Shown here one piece after another: positions 1 through 7,281 of a DNA stretch of 21,149 nucleotides. The notes under the pieces were generated by a model. It worked only from the letters and a program-made list of their open reading frames with translations. It searched no databases and was not told the origin of the DNA. Numbering within the stretch: position 1 is the first letter of the stretch; every line of letters begins with the position of its first letter. The DNA is taken from assembly GCA_023248915.1 (NCBI GenBank), contig JAHFDQ010000028.1:1-21149 (forward strand). Reading direction: 5' to 3'. The DNA comes from Archangiaceae bacterium. Its GTDB lineage: Bacteria; Myxococcota; Myxococcia; Myxococcales; Myxococcaceae. The position numbers and the translations under genes are program-made.

Positions 1-20
1 CCGCGTGTCGAAACTCGCGG
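1..20 (+). promoter_or_regulatory. Inverted-arm element upstream of the ECF sigma gene (copy 1)
   Basis: The arms CCGCG and CGCGG flank the 10-base core TGTCGAAACT. The same arms, core length and 16 of 20 bases recur at 2822-2841. The element begins 37 bases before the ATG of the sigma gene, and copy 2 begins 38 bases before the first ATG of the propeller gene. TGTCGA-like sequences are known as -35 elements of some ECF groups, so this may be an autoregulated ECF promoter; that reading is inference. The element touches the window edge, so its full extent is unknown. If the core is a -35 box, the transcript start would fall close to the ATG, giving a very short leader or none. Confidence 0.4.
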
Positions 21-37
21 TGGGGTAGGTTGTGGGC

Positions 38-556
38 ATGACGAGCGGCCCGCCGGGCGGCCTCACCCGCAGAGAGCTCGAAGAGGTCTACTCGCGCTAC
101 TCGCCGGTGGTTTTCCGGAGGGCCCGGGTGTTACTGGGGCGTGACGCCGACGCCTGGGACGTGGTGCAGGAGGTGTTCGAGCGAATGCTGAAGAGCGCGA
201 ACGAGTTTCGAGGCGAATCGCGCCCCATGACGTGGGTGTACCGCATCACCACCAACCAGTGCCTCAACCAGCTCCGGGCGCGCTCGGTGCGAGAACCGGC
301 CCTGGCCGTCATCAGTGGAGAACCGAGCGTCGACGCCGCCGCCACCGAGGCGCTCGACCTGTTGCAGAAGTGGGTGAGAAACCTCGACGAGCGCGAGCAG
401 GAAATCGCCACCCTCCTCTTCGTCGACGGCCTCACCCAGGAGGAAGCGGCCGAGGTGCTCGGCCTGTCGAGGAAGACAATCGGCCGCGAGGTCGACGAAT
501 TGCGCCGGAAGGCCGCCGCGCTCGGCGCCCTGCCCGGGGAGCCCGGCCATGGCTGA
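38..556 (+). CDS. ECF-type RNA polymerase sigma factor (sigma-70 family)
   Basis: The 172-residue protein has the two-domain layout of an ECF sigma factor. Region 2 spans about residues 15-85, including DVVQEVFERML and the MTWVYRITTNQCLNQLR segment that contacts the -10 element. Region 4 spans about 108-162, with the helix-turn-helix LTQEEAAEVLGLSRKTIGREV that would read the -35 element. There is no region 1.1 or region 3, and the length is typical of the family. I chose ATG 38 because an AGG lies about 8 bases upstream; an in-frame GTG at 32 is possible. The gene overlaps the anti-sigma gene by 8 bases, so the two are probably translationally coupled. It should direct polymerase to envelope or stress genes once released by that partner. 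The family call is secure; the ECF subgroup is not determined. Confidence 0.93.
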   Translation: MTSGPPGGLTRRELEEVYSRYSPVVFRRARVLLGRDADAWDVVQEVFERMLKSANEFRGESRPMTWVYRITTNQCLNQLRARSVREPALAVISGEPSVDAAATEALDLLQKWVRNLDEREQEIATLLFVDGLTQEEAAEVLGLSRKTIGREVDELRRKAAALGALPGEPGHG

Positions 557-1274
557 CCACCTTTCGGCGCTTGCCCTGGATGAAGTCTCCGCGGGCTTGA
601 CCCCCGCGGCCGGCGCGCAGGAACACCTTAAGGAGTGCGCCGAGTGCGTGGCCCGGCTCGAGGCGCTTCGAGTGTCCCGGGCGGCGGTGCTGTCCAGCCC
701 CGAGGCTCGCCGGAGGCTCGAAGCGCTGCGCTCCACGGCGGCGGCGAGCCCGGCCCCGGCTTCCATCGGCCGGCGGTGGCGCCTGGCCACGGCGGTAGCC
801 GCGCCGCTCGCGGCCGCGGGGCTGGTCCTCGCCCTCTGGCAGCCGGGCGACGAACGGCTGAAGGGCGTGGCCAGCCTCGAGCTGCTCTCCAGCGGCGGCG
901 CCCCGGTGAAGGAGGCCCGGGTGGGGCAGCACGTCACGCTCGCGGTGGGCGGCGCCGGCTACCGGCGCGCGGCGGTGCTGGCAGTGGACGGCGCGGGGAG
1001 GGTTTCCCGGGTGTGGCCGGCGGCGGGGACGACGACTGCGCCCATCGCTCGCGGCGCGCGGGTACCGCTCGAGCCCGGCTTCGAGGTGACGCCCGGCTCG
1101 GTGACGCTGTACGCCTTCTTCTCGGACGAACCCATCGACCTGGGCCTGTTGGTGCGGGGCACCGAAGCCAACGTTGCCCAGAGCCTTCGACGCGGAGAAG
1201 TGCCGTCGGAGTTCACCCCGCAAGAAGAGCTCGCCCCCGCCGCGGCCCGCCTGCGCCTCGAGGTACAGCCGTGA
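549..1274 (+). CDS. Zinc-finger transmembrane anti-sigma factor with DUF4384-like domain
   Basis: The 241-residue product has an N-terminal H-x3-C-x2-C zinc-binding motif (His26, Cys30, Cys33), typical of zf-HC2 anti-sigma factors that hold a sigma factor at the membrane. An Ala/Pro linker leads to one hydrophobic span at about residues 78-98 (ATAVAAPLAAAGLVLALW). The remaining C-terminal part, about 105-215, would lie in the periplasm and resembles DUF4384 (features GAGRVSRVWP and PGSVTLYAFFS). The ATG lies inside the last codons of the sigma gene, and the TGA stop overlaps the GTG start of the caspase gene, so three genes are tightly coupled. The likely role is to sequester the sigma factor and sense an envelope signal through the periplasmic domain. 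The role is inferred from family and context. Confidence 0.82.
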   Translation: MADHLSALALDEVSAGLTPAAGAQEHLKECAECVARLEALRVSRAAVLSSPEARRRLEALRSTAAASPAPASIGRRWRLATAVAAPLAAAGLVLALWQPGDERLKGVASLELLSSGGAPVKEARVGQHVTLAVGGAGYRRAAVLAVDGAGRVSRVWPAAGTTTAPIARGARVPLEPGFEVTPGSVTLYAFFSDEPIDLGLLVRGTEANVAQSLRRGEVPSEFTPQEELAPAAARLRLEVQP

Positions 1275-2803
1275 ACCGTTGGCGGCCTGCGGGCCTCGCC
1301 GCGCTGCTGCTCTTGTCCACGGCGGCGGCCGGCGAGAAGGAGCGGCGCTGGGCGTTCGTCATCGGCGAGAACCGCGGCCTGGCCGCGGAAGAACCCTTGC
1401 GCTTCGCAGAGGACGACGCCCGGCGAGTGCTGGAAGTCTTCGAAGAGGTGGGCGGAGTCGGCGCTTCGCAGGCGGTGTCGGTGCTGGGCGCCGACGCGGC
1501 GAAGGTGCGAACGGCCATTTTCCAATTCGGCGCTCGCCTCGCCAACGAAGCCGGGCCGGCCGACCGGCTCGTCGTGTACGCGTCGGCGCACGGGTCCGAC
1601 GGAACGCTCCACCTGAACGGCACCGAGCTGCCGCTCCGGGAGCTCGTCGACTTCGTGCAGAAGGCGCCGGTGGGCGTGGGGGTGCTTGTCATCGACAGCT
1701 GCCGCTCGGGGGCGCTCACCCGGTTGAAGGGCCTGAAGCCGGAAGAAGGCCCCGCGGTCCGGGTCGAGGCTGCCGAGCTCGAGGGCCGGGTGCTCATCAC
1801 CGCTTCTGGCGCCGATGAGTACGCGCAGGAGTCCGACTCCCTCGGGAGCTCGTATTTCACCCACCATCTCGTCACCGGCCTGCGCGGCGCGGCCGACAGC
1901 TCTCGCGACGGCCGGGTGACGCTGGAAGAGGCCTACGCCTGGGCCTTCGCGCGCACGCTCGAGTCGACGTTCGCTTCGAGCGGCGGGCTTCAGCGCCCGG
2001 CCTTCAAAGTCGACCTGCGCGGCCGGGGCGAGCTGGTGCTGACCGAGCCCGGGGGTGCCCAGGGCAAGCTGACGCTCGGCGTCCAGGCGCCGGGGCGCTG
2101 GCTGGTGGTGCACGCGGGAAGCGGAGCAGTGCTGGCAGAGGTGGAGAAGGGAGACGGGCCGGCGACGCTGGCCCTGGCCCCGGGCAGCTACCGGGTGCGC
2201 TTGCGCACCGAAAGCGGTTGGCTCGAGCGCCCGGTGGCGGTGCCCGAGAGCGGCGGAGTGGTGCTGCAGGGCTCGGACCTGGAGCAGGCCTCGCTGGTGA
2301 GAGTCGCCTTCAAGGGAGGTCCCGAGCCGCGGCTGGTGGTCTCCGCCGGGGGCGCGCTGGTGACGGGCCTGGTCGCGGGGCTGGGGCCACAAGGCGGCGC
2401 GGAGGTGAGGCTGCGGCGCGACGCCCGAGTGGCGGGGCCGGTGAGCCAGGCCAGCCTGGCGCTGGCCGTTCGCGACGGGCGGGGGCAGACCGTCCCTTTC
2501 CGTCAGACCGAGCTGGAACTGCGCACCGGCGTCGCCCATCGCTTCGCGCAGGAACGGTCGAGCGTCGCGCTGGGGTTCGAGCTGGGAGTGCTGGTGGCCT
2601 GGCAAAGCGACCTTCCCGACGGCGCGCGGCGCACCGGCCTGGCCCCGGTGGGAATGGCGATGGCCGAGCTGCGGCTGAAACTCGTCGGGCCGTTCGAGGC
2701 CTACCTGGGCGCCACCGGCGGGGGCGCGGTGGTGAAGAAGCTCGCGGGAACCTTCGTGGTGCCCCGCGCGGCGGCTTCTCTGGGGCTGGCCCTCGCCCTT
2801 TGA
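1271..2803 (+). CDS. Exported caspase-family (C14) peptidase with predicted C-terminal beta-barrel
   Basis: The 510-residue protein starts at GTG 1271, in a 4-base overlap with the upstream stop. Residues 1-20 form a Sec signal peptide with a probable cut after an Ala-Ala-Ala run. The caspase fold spans about 25-250. The catalytic pair is visible as His107 in YASAHGSDG and Cys144 in VIDSCRSG, and the fold closes with RDGRVTLEEAYAWAFART. Residues about 265-335 look like a PEGA-type beta-sandwich. Residues about 345-510 alternate hydrophobic and polar residues with Gly and turn residues and end in LGLALAL, as expected for an outer-membrane barrel. Bacterial caspase homologues are usually cytoplasmic, so export plus a barrel is unusual. 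Substrate and topology are unknown. Caspase identity is firm; the barrel is inference. Confidence 0.85.
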   Translation: MNRWRPAGLAALLLLSTAAAGEKERRWAFVIGENRGLAAEEPLRFAEDDARRVLEVFEEVGGVGASQAVSVLGADAAKVRTAIFQFGARLANEAGPADRLVVYASAHGSDGTLHLNGTELPLRELVDFVQKAPVGVGVLVIDSCRSGALTRLKGLKPEEGPAVRVEAAELEGRVLITASGADEYAQESDSLGSSYFTHHLVTGLRGAADSSRDGRVTLEEAYAWAFARTLESTFASSGGLQRPAFKVDLRGRGELVLTEPGGAQGKLTLGVQAPGRWLVVHAGSGAVLAEVEKGDGPATLALAPGSYRVRLRTESGWLERPVAVPESGGVVLQGSDLEQASLVRVAFKGGPEPRLVVSAGGALVTGLVAGLGPQGGAEVRLRRDARVAGPVSQASLALAVRDGRGQTVPFRQTELELRTGVAHRFAQERSSVALGFELGVLVAWQSDLPDGARRTGLAPVGMAMAELRLKLVGPFEAYLGATGGGAVVKKLAGTFVVPRAAASLGLALAL

Positions 2804-2821
2804 TGTCCCAAGGTCGGCGCC

Positions 2822-2841
2822 CCGCGTGTCCAACAGCGCGG
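2822..2841 (+). promoter_or_regulatory. Inverted-arm element upstream of the beta-propeller gene (copy 2)
   Basis: CCGCG and CGCGG arms enclose the core TGTCCAACAG. It matches 16 of 20 bases with the element at 1-20: all ten arm bases and six of the ten core bases are conserved. It sits in the 62-base gap between the caspase and propeller genes, 38 bases upstream of ATG 2860. A shared upstream element suggests that both transcription units answer to the same regulator, plausibly the sigma factor encoded at 38-556. With only two copies, and arms made entirely of G and C, chance cannot be excluded. Confidence 0.4.
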
Positions 2842-2865
2842 CCGGACGACACGAGGGGCATGGCG

Positions 2866-4986
2866 ATGAATCGACGTCAGTGGTGGGCGGCGGCATTCCT
2901 GTTGGCCGTTGGCTGTGACATGAGCGCGGCGCCGTTCGGGCTGGGCACCTACTTGCCCAACGGCCCCTACGACGCCGAGCACCAACCGGGCGTGAAGGAC
3001 CGCGTTTCACTCGTCTCCTTCAGCGGGCCCGGGGCCTGCGCCGACCTGGAACGCCACCTCGAGGACCGGGCCGTTTTGCAGATGCGAGTCTCTCTCGCCG
3101 AGTCCGAACGGTACGCGTTCCAAACCTGGGCAGCGGCGCGACAGGCCCCTTCGTCCACTTCGCCGTACCAGGGGGGAGAGGCCGACGCGGGAGTCGCCGC
3201 CGCTGCTGGCGGAGGCGGTGGAGGTTCGGGGTCGAGTGGCCAGCCGTCCGCCTACACCACCACCAACACCCAGGTAAAGGGCGTGGATGAGCCCGACTTC
3301 GTGAAGAACGATGGGACGCGCATCTTCGTGCTGTCGGGGCAGACGCTCTATGCGACCACGTCTTGGCCTGCGGCGGCGCTGGCGCGCGTGAGTTCTCTGA
3401 AAATCGAAGGCCAACCCCGGGAGATGTTTCTCGAAGGAGACAGGCTGGTGGTGTTCTCGGAGGTGTACGACGCGAGCCTCGGCTGGCCGTCGTGGTGCAG
3501 CTCGCGCAACTACGGCGACTACTGCCGCCGGGCGTACACCAACATCACGAAGGCGACGTTCGTCGACGTCGCGGACCTCGCGAACCTCCGAGTCACCCAA
3601 ACTCACATCGTCCCTGGCAGTTACCAGACCGCGCGAAGGGTAGGGTCGGCCGTGCGGTTGGTGGTGTCCGCGGAGTTCGCCTTCCCGCCAGGGGTCGACA
3701 CCTGGCTGCCGTACCAGGACATCACCTCGGCGCTGTCGAAGAGAGAGCTGGCGGCCCAGTTCGAAGCCATGGGGACCCGCAACGAGGCGGTCATTCGCAA
3801 CCGTTCGCTGTCGGACTGGATTTGGCCGATTCGGAGCTCGGCGGCCGGAGCAGACGTCGTCCAACCCCTGGACTGCACGAAGGTGGGCGCTCCGGACGTC
3901 TCGAGCGAGCTGGGGCTCGCGTCGGTCGTCACGCTGAACCTCGACGAACCGTCGTCCATCTCGAGCACGTCGCTGCTCGCGAGGGTGGACGAGGTGTACG
4001 CCTCGGCCGGAGCGCTGTACCTGGCGCAGCGCCATTGGTGGTGGTCCAGCTACCCGTACCCGCAGCCGAGCGCGACGTACCTGCACAAGTTCGACTTGTC
4101 CCGGCCCGCGTCGGTGGCCTGGGTGGGTTCTGGCCGGGTCGACGGGGTGCCGGTGGACCAGTTCTCGATGGACGAGCACGACGGCTTCTTGAGGCTGGCC
4201 ACCACGGTCGATTCTCCGTCGGCGAACGGGTGGAGCACCCACACCAGCAACTTCGTCACCGTACTTTCCGAAAAGTCCGGGGCCCTCGTGACTGCCGGGC
4301 GAAGCGCCTCCATCGGCGACGGAGAACGAATCAAGAGCGCGCGCTTCATCGGCACCAAGGGGTACGTCGTCACCTTCCGCCAGACCGACCCGCTCTTTAC
4401 CTTCGACCTGTCCGACCCCGCGCACCCCACCCAGGTGGGCGAGCTGCAGGTGCCCGGGTACTCCAGCTACATCCACCCGCTGGACGACAACCACCTGCTC
4501 ACCATCGGCACGGCCGATTCCGCGGAGGGCATGGGCGTGCAGTTGGCCATCTACGACGTGAGCGACTTCGCCCGGCCCCGCCAGGCGTTTCAGCAACTGG
4601 TTGGCCAGACCTGGGGCTGGAGCGAGGCGCAGTGGGACCACAAGGCGTTCAACTACTTCCCCGAGCGGCACCTGCTCGCCATCCCCTTCTTCGACTGGAC
4701 CTACGACGGAAGCTGGAACAGCTACGTGTCCGACTTGAGGGTGTTTCGGGTGGACTCGGAGGCCGGGTTCGCTTCGTTGGGCTCGGTCGACATGCGGGAC
4801 GTGCTGGTGCGCCAGCAGTCGGACTTCTACGCCTGCTGGGGCTGGTGGTGGCTGCCGATGGTGCGGCGCAGCGTAATGGCCGACGACTTCGTCTACGCAA
4901 TTTCGTCGGGCGGCATCCGGGTCGCCAACGTGGCAAACCTGGCTCAGCCGGTGGCGACCATCACCTTCGACTACGATTCGCCCTGA
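2866..4986 (+). CDS. Secreted lipoprotein with C-terminal beta-propeller domain (PF09826-like)
   Basis: The 706-residue product starts with a short basic and hydrophobic signal and a lipobox-like LAVGC (Cys17), predicting a lipid-anchored, exported protein. A variable N-terminal part ends in a Gly/Ser linker at about 110-125. The hallmark of the family follows at about 132-155: NTQVKGVDEPDFVKNDGTRI, then repeated strand-turn units such as LSDWIW, VDEVYASAGALYLAQRHWWW and FSMDEHDGFLRLATT. It is rich in Trp and Tyr. ATG 2866 has the GAGGGG at 2854-2858 at suitable spacing; ATG 2860 is in frame but too close. Propellers of this type are thought to be binding scaffolds, and no catalytic site is evident. 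It follows the caspase gene by 62 bases, and its TGA directly abuts the next gene. Confidence 0.85.
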   Translation: MNRRQWWAAAFLLAVGCDMSAAPFGLGTYLPNGPYDAEHQPGVKDRVSLVSFSGPGACADLERHLEDRAVLQMRVSLAESERYAFQTWAAARQAPSSTSPYQGGEADAGVAAAAGGGGGGSGSSGQPSAYTTTNTQVKGVDEPDFVKNDGTRIFVLSGQTLYATTSWPAAALARVSSLKIEGQPREMFLEGDRLVVFSEVYDASLGWPSWCSSRNYGDYCRRAYTNITKATFVDVADLANLRVTQTHIVPGSYQTARRVGSAVRLVVSAEFAFPPGVDTWLPYQDITSALSKRELAAQFEAMGTRNEAVIRNRSLSDWIWPIRSSAAGADVVQPLDCTKVGAPDVSSELGLASVVTLNLDEPSSISSTSLLARVDEVYASAGALYLAQRHWWWSSYPYPQPSATYLHKFDLSRPASVAWVGSGRVDGVPVDQFSMDEHDGFLRLATTVDSPSANGWSTHTSNFVTVLSEKSGALVTAGRSASIGDGERIKSARFIGTKGYVVTFRQTDPLFTFDLSDPAHPTQVGELQVPGYSSYIHPLDDNHLLTIGTADSAEGMGVQLAIYDVSDFARPRQAFQQLVGQTWGWSEAQWDHKAFNYFPERHLLAIPFFDWTYDGSWNSYVSDLRVFRVDSEAGFASLGSVDMRDVLVRQQSDFYACWGWWWLPMVRRSVMADDFVYAISSGGIRVANVANLAQPVATITFDYDSP

Positions 4987-5532
4987 TTGCGGCTCTCGCG
5001 TCCAAAGCTGCGGCGTCCTCCCGTTCCGTACCTCGCGGCCTTCGGAGTTGCGATGGCGTCGTGGGCCTGTCTCGACCCTCTCTACGAGGTAGGCGAACCC
5101 GGAGCTTGGGAGGTTTGCTGTGAGGCCGGCCTCCTTGGCACATGCCTGTGCGGACCCGGCCAGGTCTGTCCGACGCAATTCCACGCCTGCGCCGAAAGCC
5201 GGTGCGCGGTGCCCGGGCGCAGTTGCGCTTGCCCGACGCCGGCGACTTCGTGCGGAGGAGGCGCCGACGCGGGCGCAGGCGGTGGTGGAGGGGGCGGCGG
5301 GACAGACGCGGGCTCCTCGGCCGACGCCGGCGGGATGCCGGATGCCGGGGCCGCGGACGGCGGTTCAGCCCAGGACGGCGGGCCTCCGGTACAGTGGGAC
5401 TACGAGCCGTGCTGTCTCGGAGGCCGGGTCGGCTCGTGCGCCTGCGCTGTCGACACCTGTTCCGGCGGGAGTTTCACCGCCTGCGCCAGCGGTCGCTGCG
5501 CCCTCCCGGGCCAGCCGTGTCCTTCCGGCTGA
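4987..5532 (+). CDS. Small lipoprotein with two eight-cysteine modules
   Basis: The 181-residue product begins at TTG 4987, immediately after the TGA of the propeller gene. This start is preferred over ATG 5053 because only the longer form has a complete lipoprotein signal: RPKLRR, a hydrophobic core and SWAC with Cys28. Two 37-residue modules run from Cys44 to Cys80 and Cys142 to Cys178. Their cysteine offsets are 0, 1, 9, 11, 17, 24, 29, 36 and 0, 1, 9, 11, 16, 24, 29, 36. Both carry CC-x7-C-x-C, F-x-A-C and R-C-A-x-P-G. An Asp/Ala/Gly linker (about 90-135) separates them. I do not recognise the module as a named family. The spacing predicts disulfide-bonded domains exposed outside the cytoplasm. 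The neighbouring propeller protein is the likely partner. Confidence 0.7.
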   Translation: MRLSRPKLRRPPVPYLAAFGVAMASWACLDPLYEVGEPGAWEVCCEAGLLGTCLCGPGQVCPTQFHACAESRCAVPGRSCACPTPATSCGGGADAGAGGGGGGGGTDAGSSADAGGMPDAGAADGGSAQDGGPPVQWDYEPCCLGGRVGSCACAVDTCSGGSFTACASGRCALPGQPCPSG

Positions 5533-5548
5533 ACTCTGAAAGGCTTGC

Positions 5549-5566
5549 GCCGGTCCCGGGGACGGC
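5549..5566. terminator. Possible bidirectional terminator hairpin
   Basis: GCCGGTCCC can pair with GGGGACGGC to give a seven-base-pair stem with one bulged G and a three-base loop. It lies in the 36-base gap between convergent stop codons (5532 plus, 5569 minus). There is no clear T-tract on either strand, so the call is tentative. Confidence 0.3.
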
Positions 5567-5568
5567 GG

Positions 5569-6261
5569 TCAGAAGGTGAGGCCGTCGAAGAAGAAGAGCA
5601 GGAAGAGCGGGTCGGCCGAGTCGGGGTCAACCACCAGCGCGCCATCGGCGCTCGGCGGGCCCGGATTGCGGTGCACGAGGTGGGCGCTGCCGGCATAGGC
5701 GCCCCCCGAGCTGGTGGTGAAGGCGCTGACCTTGGCGCCGAGTACGAGCCGGTCGCTCACCTTCTGGACCAGGTCGTTCATCGCGTAAGGGGTGAAGCCG
5801 GCGTCGCTGTGCGCTCCCAGGGAGGTTGGATAGTCGAGGGCGGCTCCGGCGTGCCAGCCTTCGGTCCAGGCGCCTCCGGTCAGCGCGTGGGGCAGTTCCT
5901 GGTAGCGCAGCCGCGTGTCGGTGTTGTTGCGGCCGTCCGAGAGGATGTTGACCACGACGCGATAGACGGCGCCGTTCATCTGTACCTGCACCACCAGGTG
6001 GTCGCTGTTGGGCAGCGCGCACTGGGTGTCGCTCGGCGCGACCACCGCGACGAGAGTCCCGTCGAGGCGGCCGAAAGCGGCGGTGAGCTGGTCGCCGAAC
6101 TGCGAGGCACAGGACTCCGCCTTGCTGCCGGCATCGGGAGCGCCCGCATCGGCCAGACCCGAATCTCCGTCACCCGGAGACTCACCCGCGTCGGGGACGA
6201 CGTCCGCGGGAGAGCAGCCGCCAGCGAGAGCGATGGAAACGAAGACGAGGAGCGCGCGCAT
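5569..6261 (-). CDS. Hypothetical lipoprotein
   Basis: The 230-residue product has a lipoprotein signal with LAGGC (Cys16), followed by an Asp/Gly/Ala-rich linker at about 20-48 that is common in myxobacterial lipoproteins. The folded part (about 50-230) contains only two further cysteines (in ESCASQFG and DTQCALPN), which could form one disulfide. It ends with a hydrophobic, Phe-rich segment, PLFLLFFFDGLTF. The start is supported by AGGGGAG about 9 bases upstream on the minus strand. I recognise no family and assign no function. It is last in a run of six minus-strand genes, 68 bases after the 52-codon gene. Export is well supported; everything else is open. Confidence 0.7.
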   Translation of the reverse strand: MRALLVFVSIALAGGCSPADVVPDAGESPGDGDSGLADAGAPDAGSKAESCASQFGDQLTAAFGRLDGTLVAVVAPSDTQCALPNSDHLVVQVQMNGAVYRVVVNILSDGRNNTDTRLRYQELPHALTGGAWTEGWHAGAALDYPTSLGAHSDAGFTPYAMNDLVQKVSDRLVLGAKVSAFTTSSGGAYAGSAHLVHRNPGPPSADGALVVDPDSADPLFLLFFFDGLTF

Positions 6262-6329
6262 ACCGGAGCGCTCCCCTAGCTGGACGGTTGGTGCGCGTCA
6301 ACGCCCTCACCGCGCCCGGCGGGCTCGTC

Positions 6330-6488
6330 TCAGTTTCCGCCCGAGCCAGCGGCGGCCGCCGCCGCTCCCCCGGCGGCCAGGGCGGTGAGAATCGCCACCA
6401 GCACCGCCGGCTTGCCGAGGCTGAGCTTGCGCCGCTCTTCCTCGGTGCAGACGTAGTTCGGAATCGGTCGAAGCTCTGAGCAGCGCAT
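6330..6488 (-). CDS. 52-residue single-span membrane protein
   Basis: This short gene encodes 52 residues. A soluble, charged N-terminal half (residues 1-25) holds two cysteines, Cys3 and Cys14, in MRCSELRP and NYVCTEEERRKLSLGK. One hydrophobic segment follows at about 27-48 (PAVLVAILTALAAGGAAAAAAG), then a short SGGN tail. The ATG is preceded by GAGGA with about 4-5 bases spacing on the minus strand. The gene fills the gap between the DUF2461 gene and the lipoprotein gene on the same strand. The Ser-Leu-Gly-Lys just before the span and the acidic/basic block look like real protein rather than chance translation. The function is unknown; the inferred topology has the N-terminus in the cytoplasm. 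Confidence 0.5.
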   Translation of the reverse strand: MRCSELRPIPNYVCTEEERRKLSLGKPAVLVAILTALAAGGAAAAAAGSGGN

Positions 6489-6599
6489 GTCGTCCTCAAC
6501 CGGCGCTCCCGGGCAGGGGTGGACGCATCCGAGGTAGGTATCCGACCGGAGCCGGTGAATTCGCGGACTTGAGACCGGCTGCTTATGAGGGTGCCGCGA

Positions 6600-6612
6600 G
6601 CCGAACCTCGGC
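6600..6612 (-). terminator. Weak hairpin at the end of the DUF2461 gene
   Basis: GCCGA and TCGGC pair around a three-base loop immediately after the TAG of the DUF2461 gene on the minus strand. The stem has only five pairs and no T-tract, so it may not terminate transcription. Confidence 0.2.
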
Positions 6613-7281
6613 CTACCCTACTTCCGCCTCGAGCCAGCGCAGCACGCCCGCGATGGCCCGCGTCTGCTTCACCGTCCAGTCGACGAGTTTCGCGTTGCCG
6701 AGCTGCGACGGCTTCAGCCTGGGGAAGGTCAGGGCGAAGCCCTTCAGCTTGAGCAGGTCGCCGCGCCGGTGGGTGGCCTCGTACGGCGCCGGCACCCGCT
6801 TCAGCGACTCGTGCACCATCACCTCGAACCCGGCCCGCTTCGCCTCCTCCACCTCGCGCACGAAGGACTTGCCCTTCTTCTCCGCCGCCACCGCCGCCCG
6901 GTACCGCGCCAGCTCGGGGCCTTCGAGCATCCACCGGCCGGCGGCCACGAAGGCCTCTTCTCCAAATTCCGCGTACAGGCCGGTGCCACCGGTGGCGCTG
7001 CCGCCGAACAACGGGAGCACCGCGCTGATGTTGGTCTTGAACGGCGACTTGTCCTTGCCAAAGCGCACGTCGCGGTAGATTCGGAAGTGCTTGGGCGGCG
7101 TCACCTTCGGAAACACGGGCCGGAGGCGCTGCTCGAGCGCTTCGAACAGCGCCCTCATCGGCGCTTCCCACAGCCGCTCGTACTCGGCCTTGTTCGCCTT
7201 GAACCAGTCGCGGTCCTGCTTCAAGGCCAGCTTGGCGAAGAAGGCGTCGCCACCCCTCGGAAATCCGGCGAAGGCCGTCAT
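6613..7281 (-). CDS. DUF2461 family protein
   Basis: The 222-residue product matches DUF2461 in length and motifs. The N-terminus has FFAKLALKQDRDWFKANKAEY followed by APMRALFEALEQRL. The conserved centre reads FRIYRDVRFGKDKSPFKTN (about residues 67-85), and the C-terminal part has GFALTFPRLKP. The biochemical role of the family is not established. There is no signal peptide, so it is cytoplasmic. Its ATG overlaps the TGA of the mosaic lipoprotein gene (ATGA, 7278-7281), which implies coupled translation although the two proteins would end up in different compartments. The family assignment is confident. Confidence 0.88.
   Translation of the reverse strand: MTAFAGFPRGGDAFFAKLALKQDRDWFKANKAEYERLWEAPMRALFEALEQRLRPVFPKVTPPKHFRIYRDVRFGKDKSPFKTNISAVLPLFGGSATGGTGLYAEFGEEAFVAAGRWMLEGPELARYRAAVAAEKKGKSFVREVEEAKRAGFEVMVHESLKRVPAPYEATHRRGDLLKLKGFALTFPRLKPSQLGNAKLVDWTVKQTRAIAGVLRWLEAEVG

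Noticed and set aside
959..3010. Minus-strand frame of 683 codons opposite the anti-sigma and caspase genes
   Set aside because: Its translation is His/Arg/Gln-rich with no motif. It is a shadow of GC-rich coding DNA opposite well-supported genes.
3007..5184. Minus-strand frame of 725 codons opposite the propeller gene
   Set aside because: Low-complexity Arg/Val/His composition, no domain, and it covers two genes with signal peptides and recognisable motifs.
5912..5933. Third possible copy of the upstream element (CCGCGTGTCG...TTGCGG)
   Set aside because: It lies inside the lipoprotein coding region; only the first ten bases match and the right arm and spacing differ.
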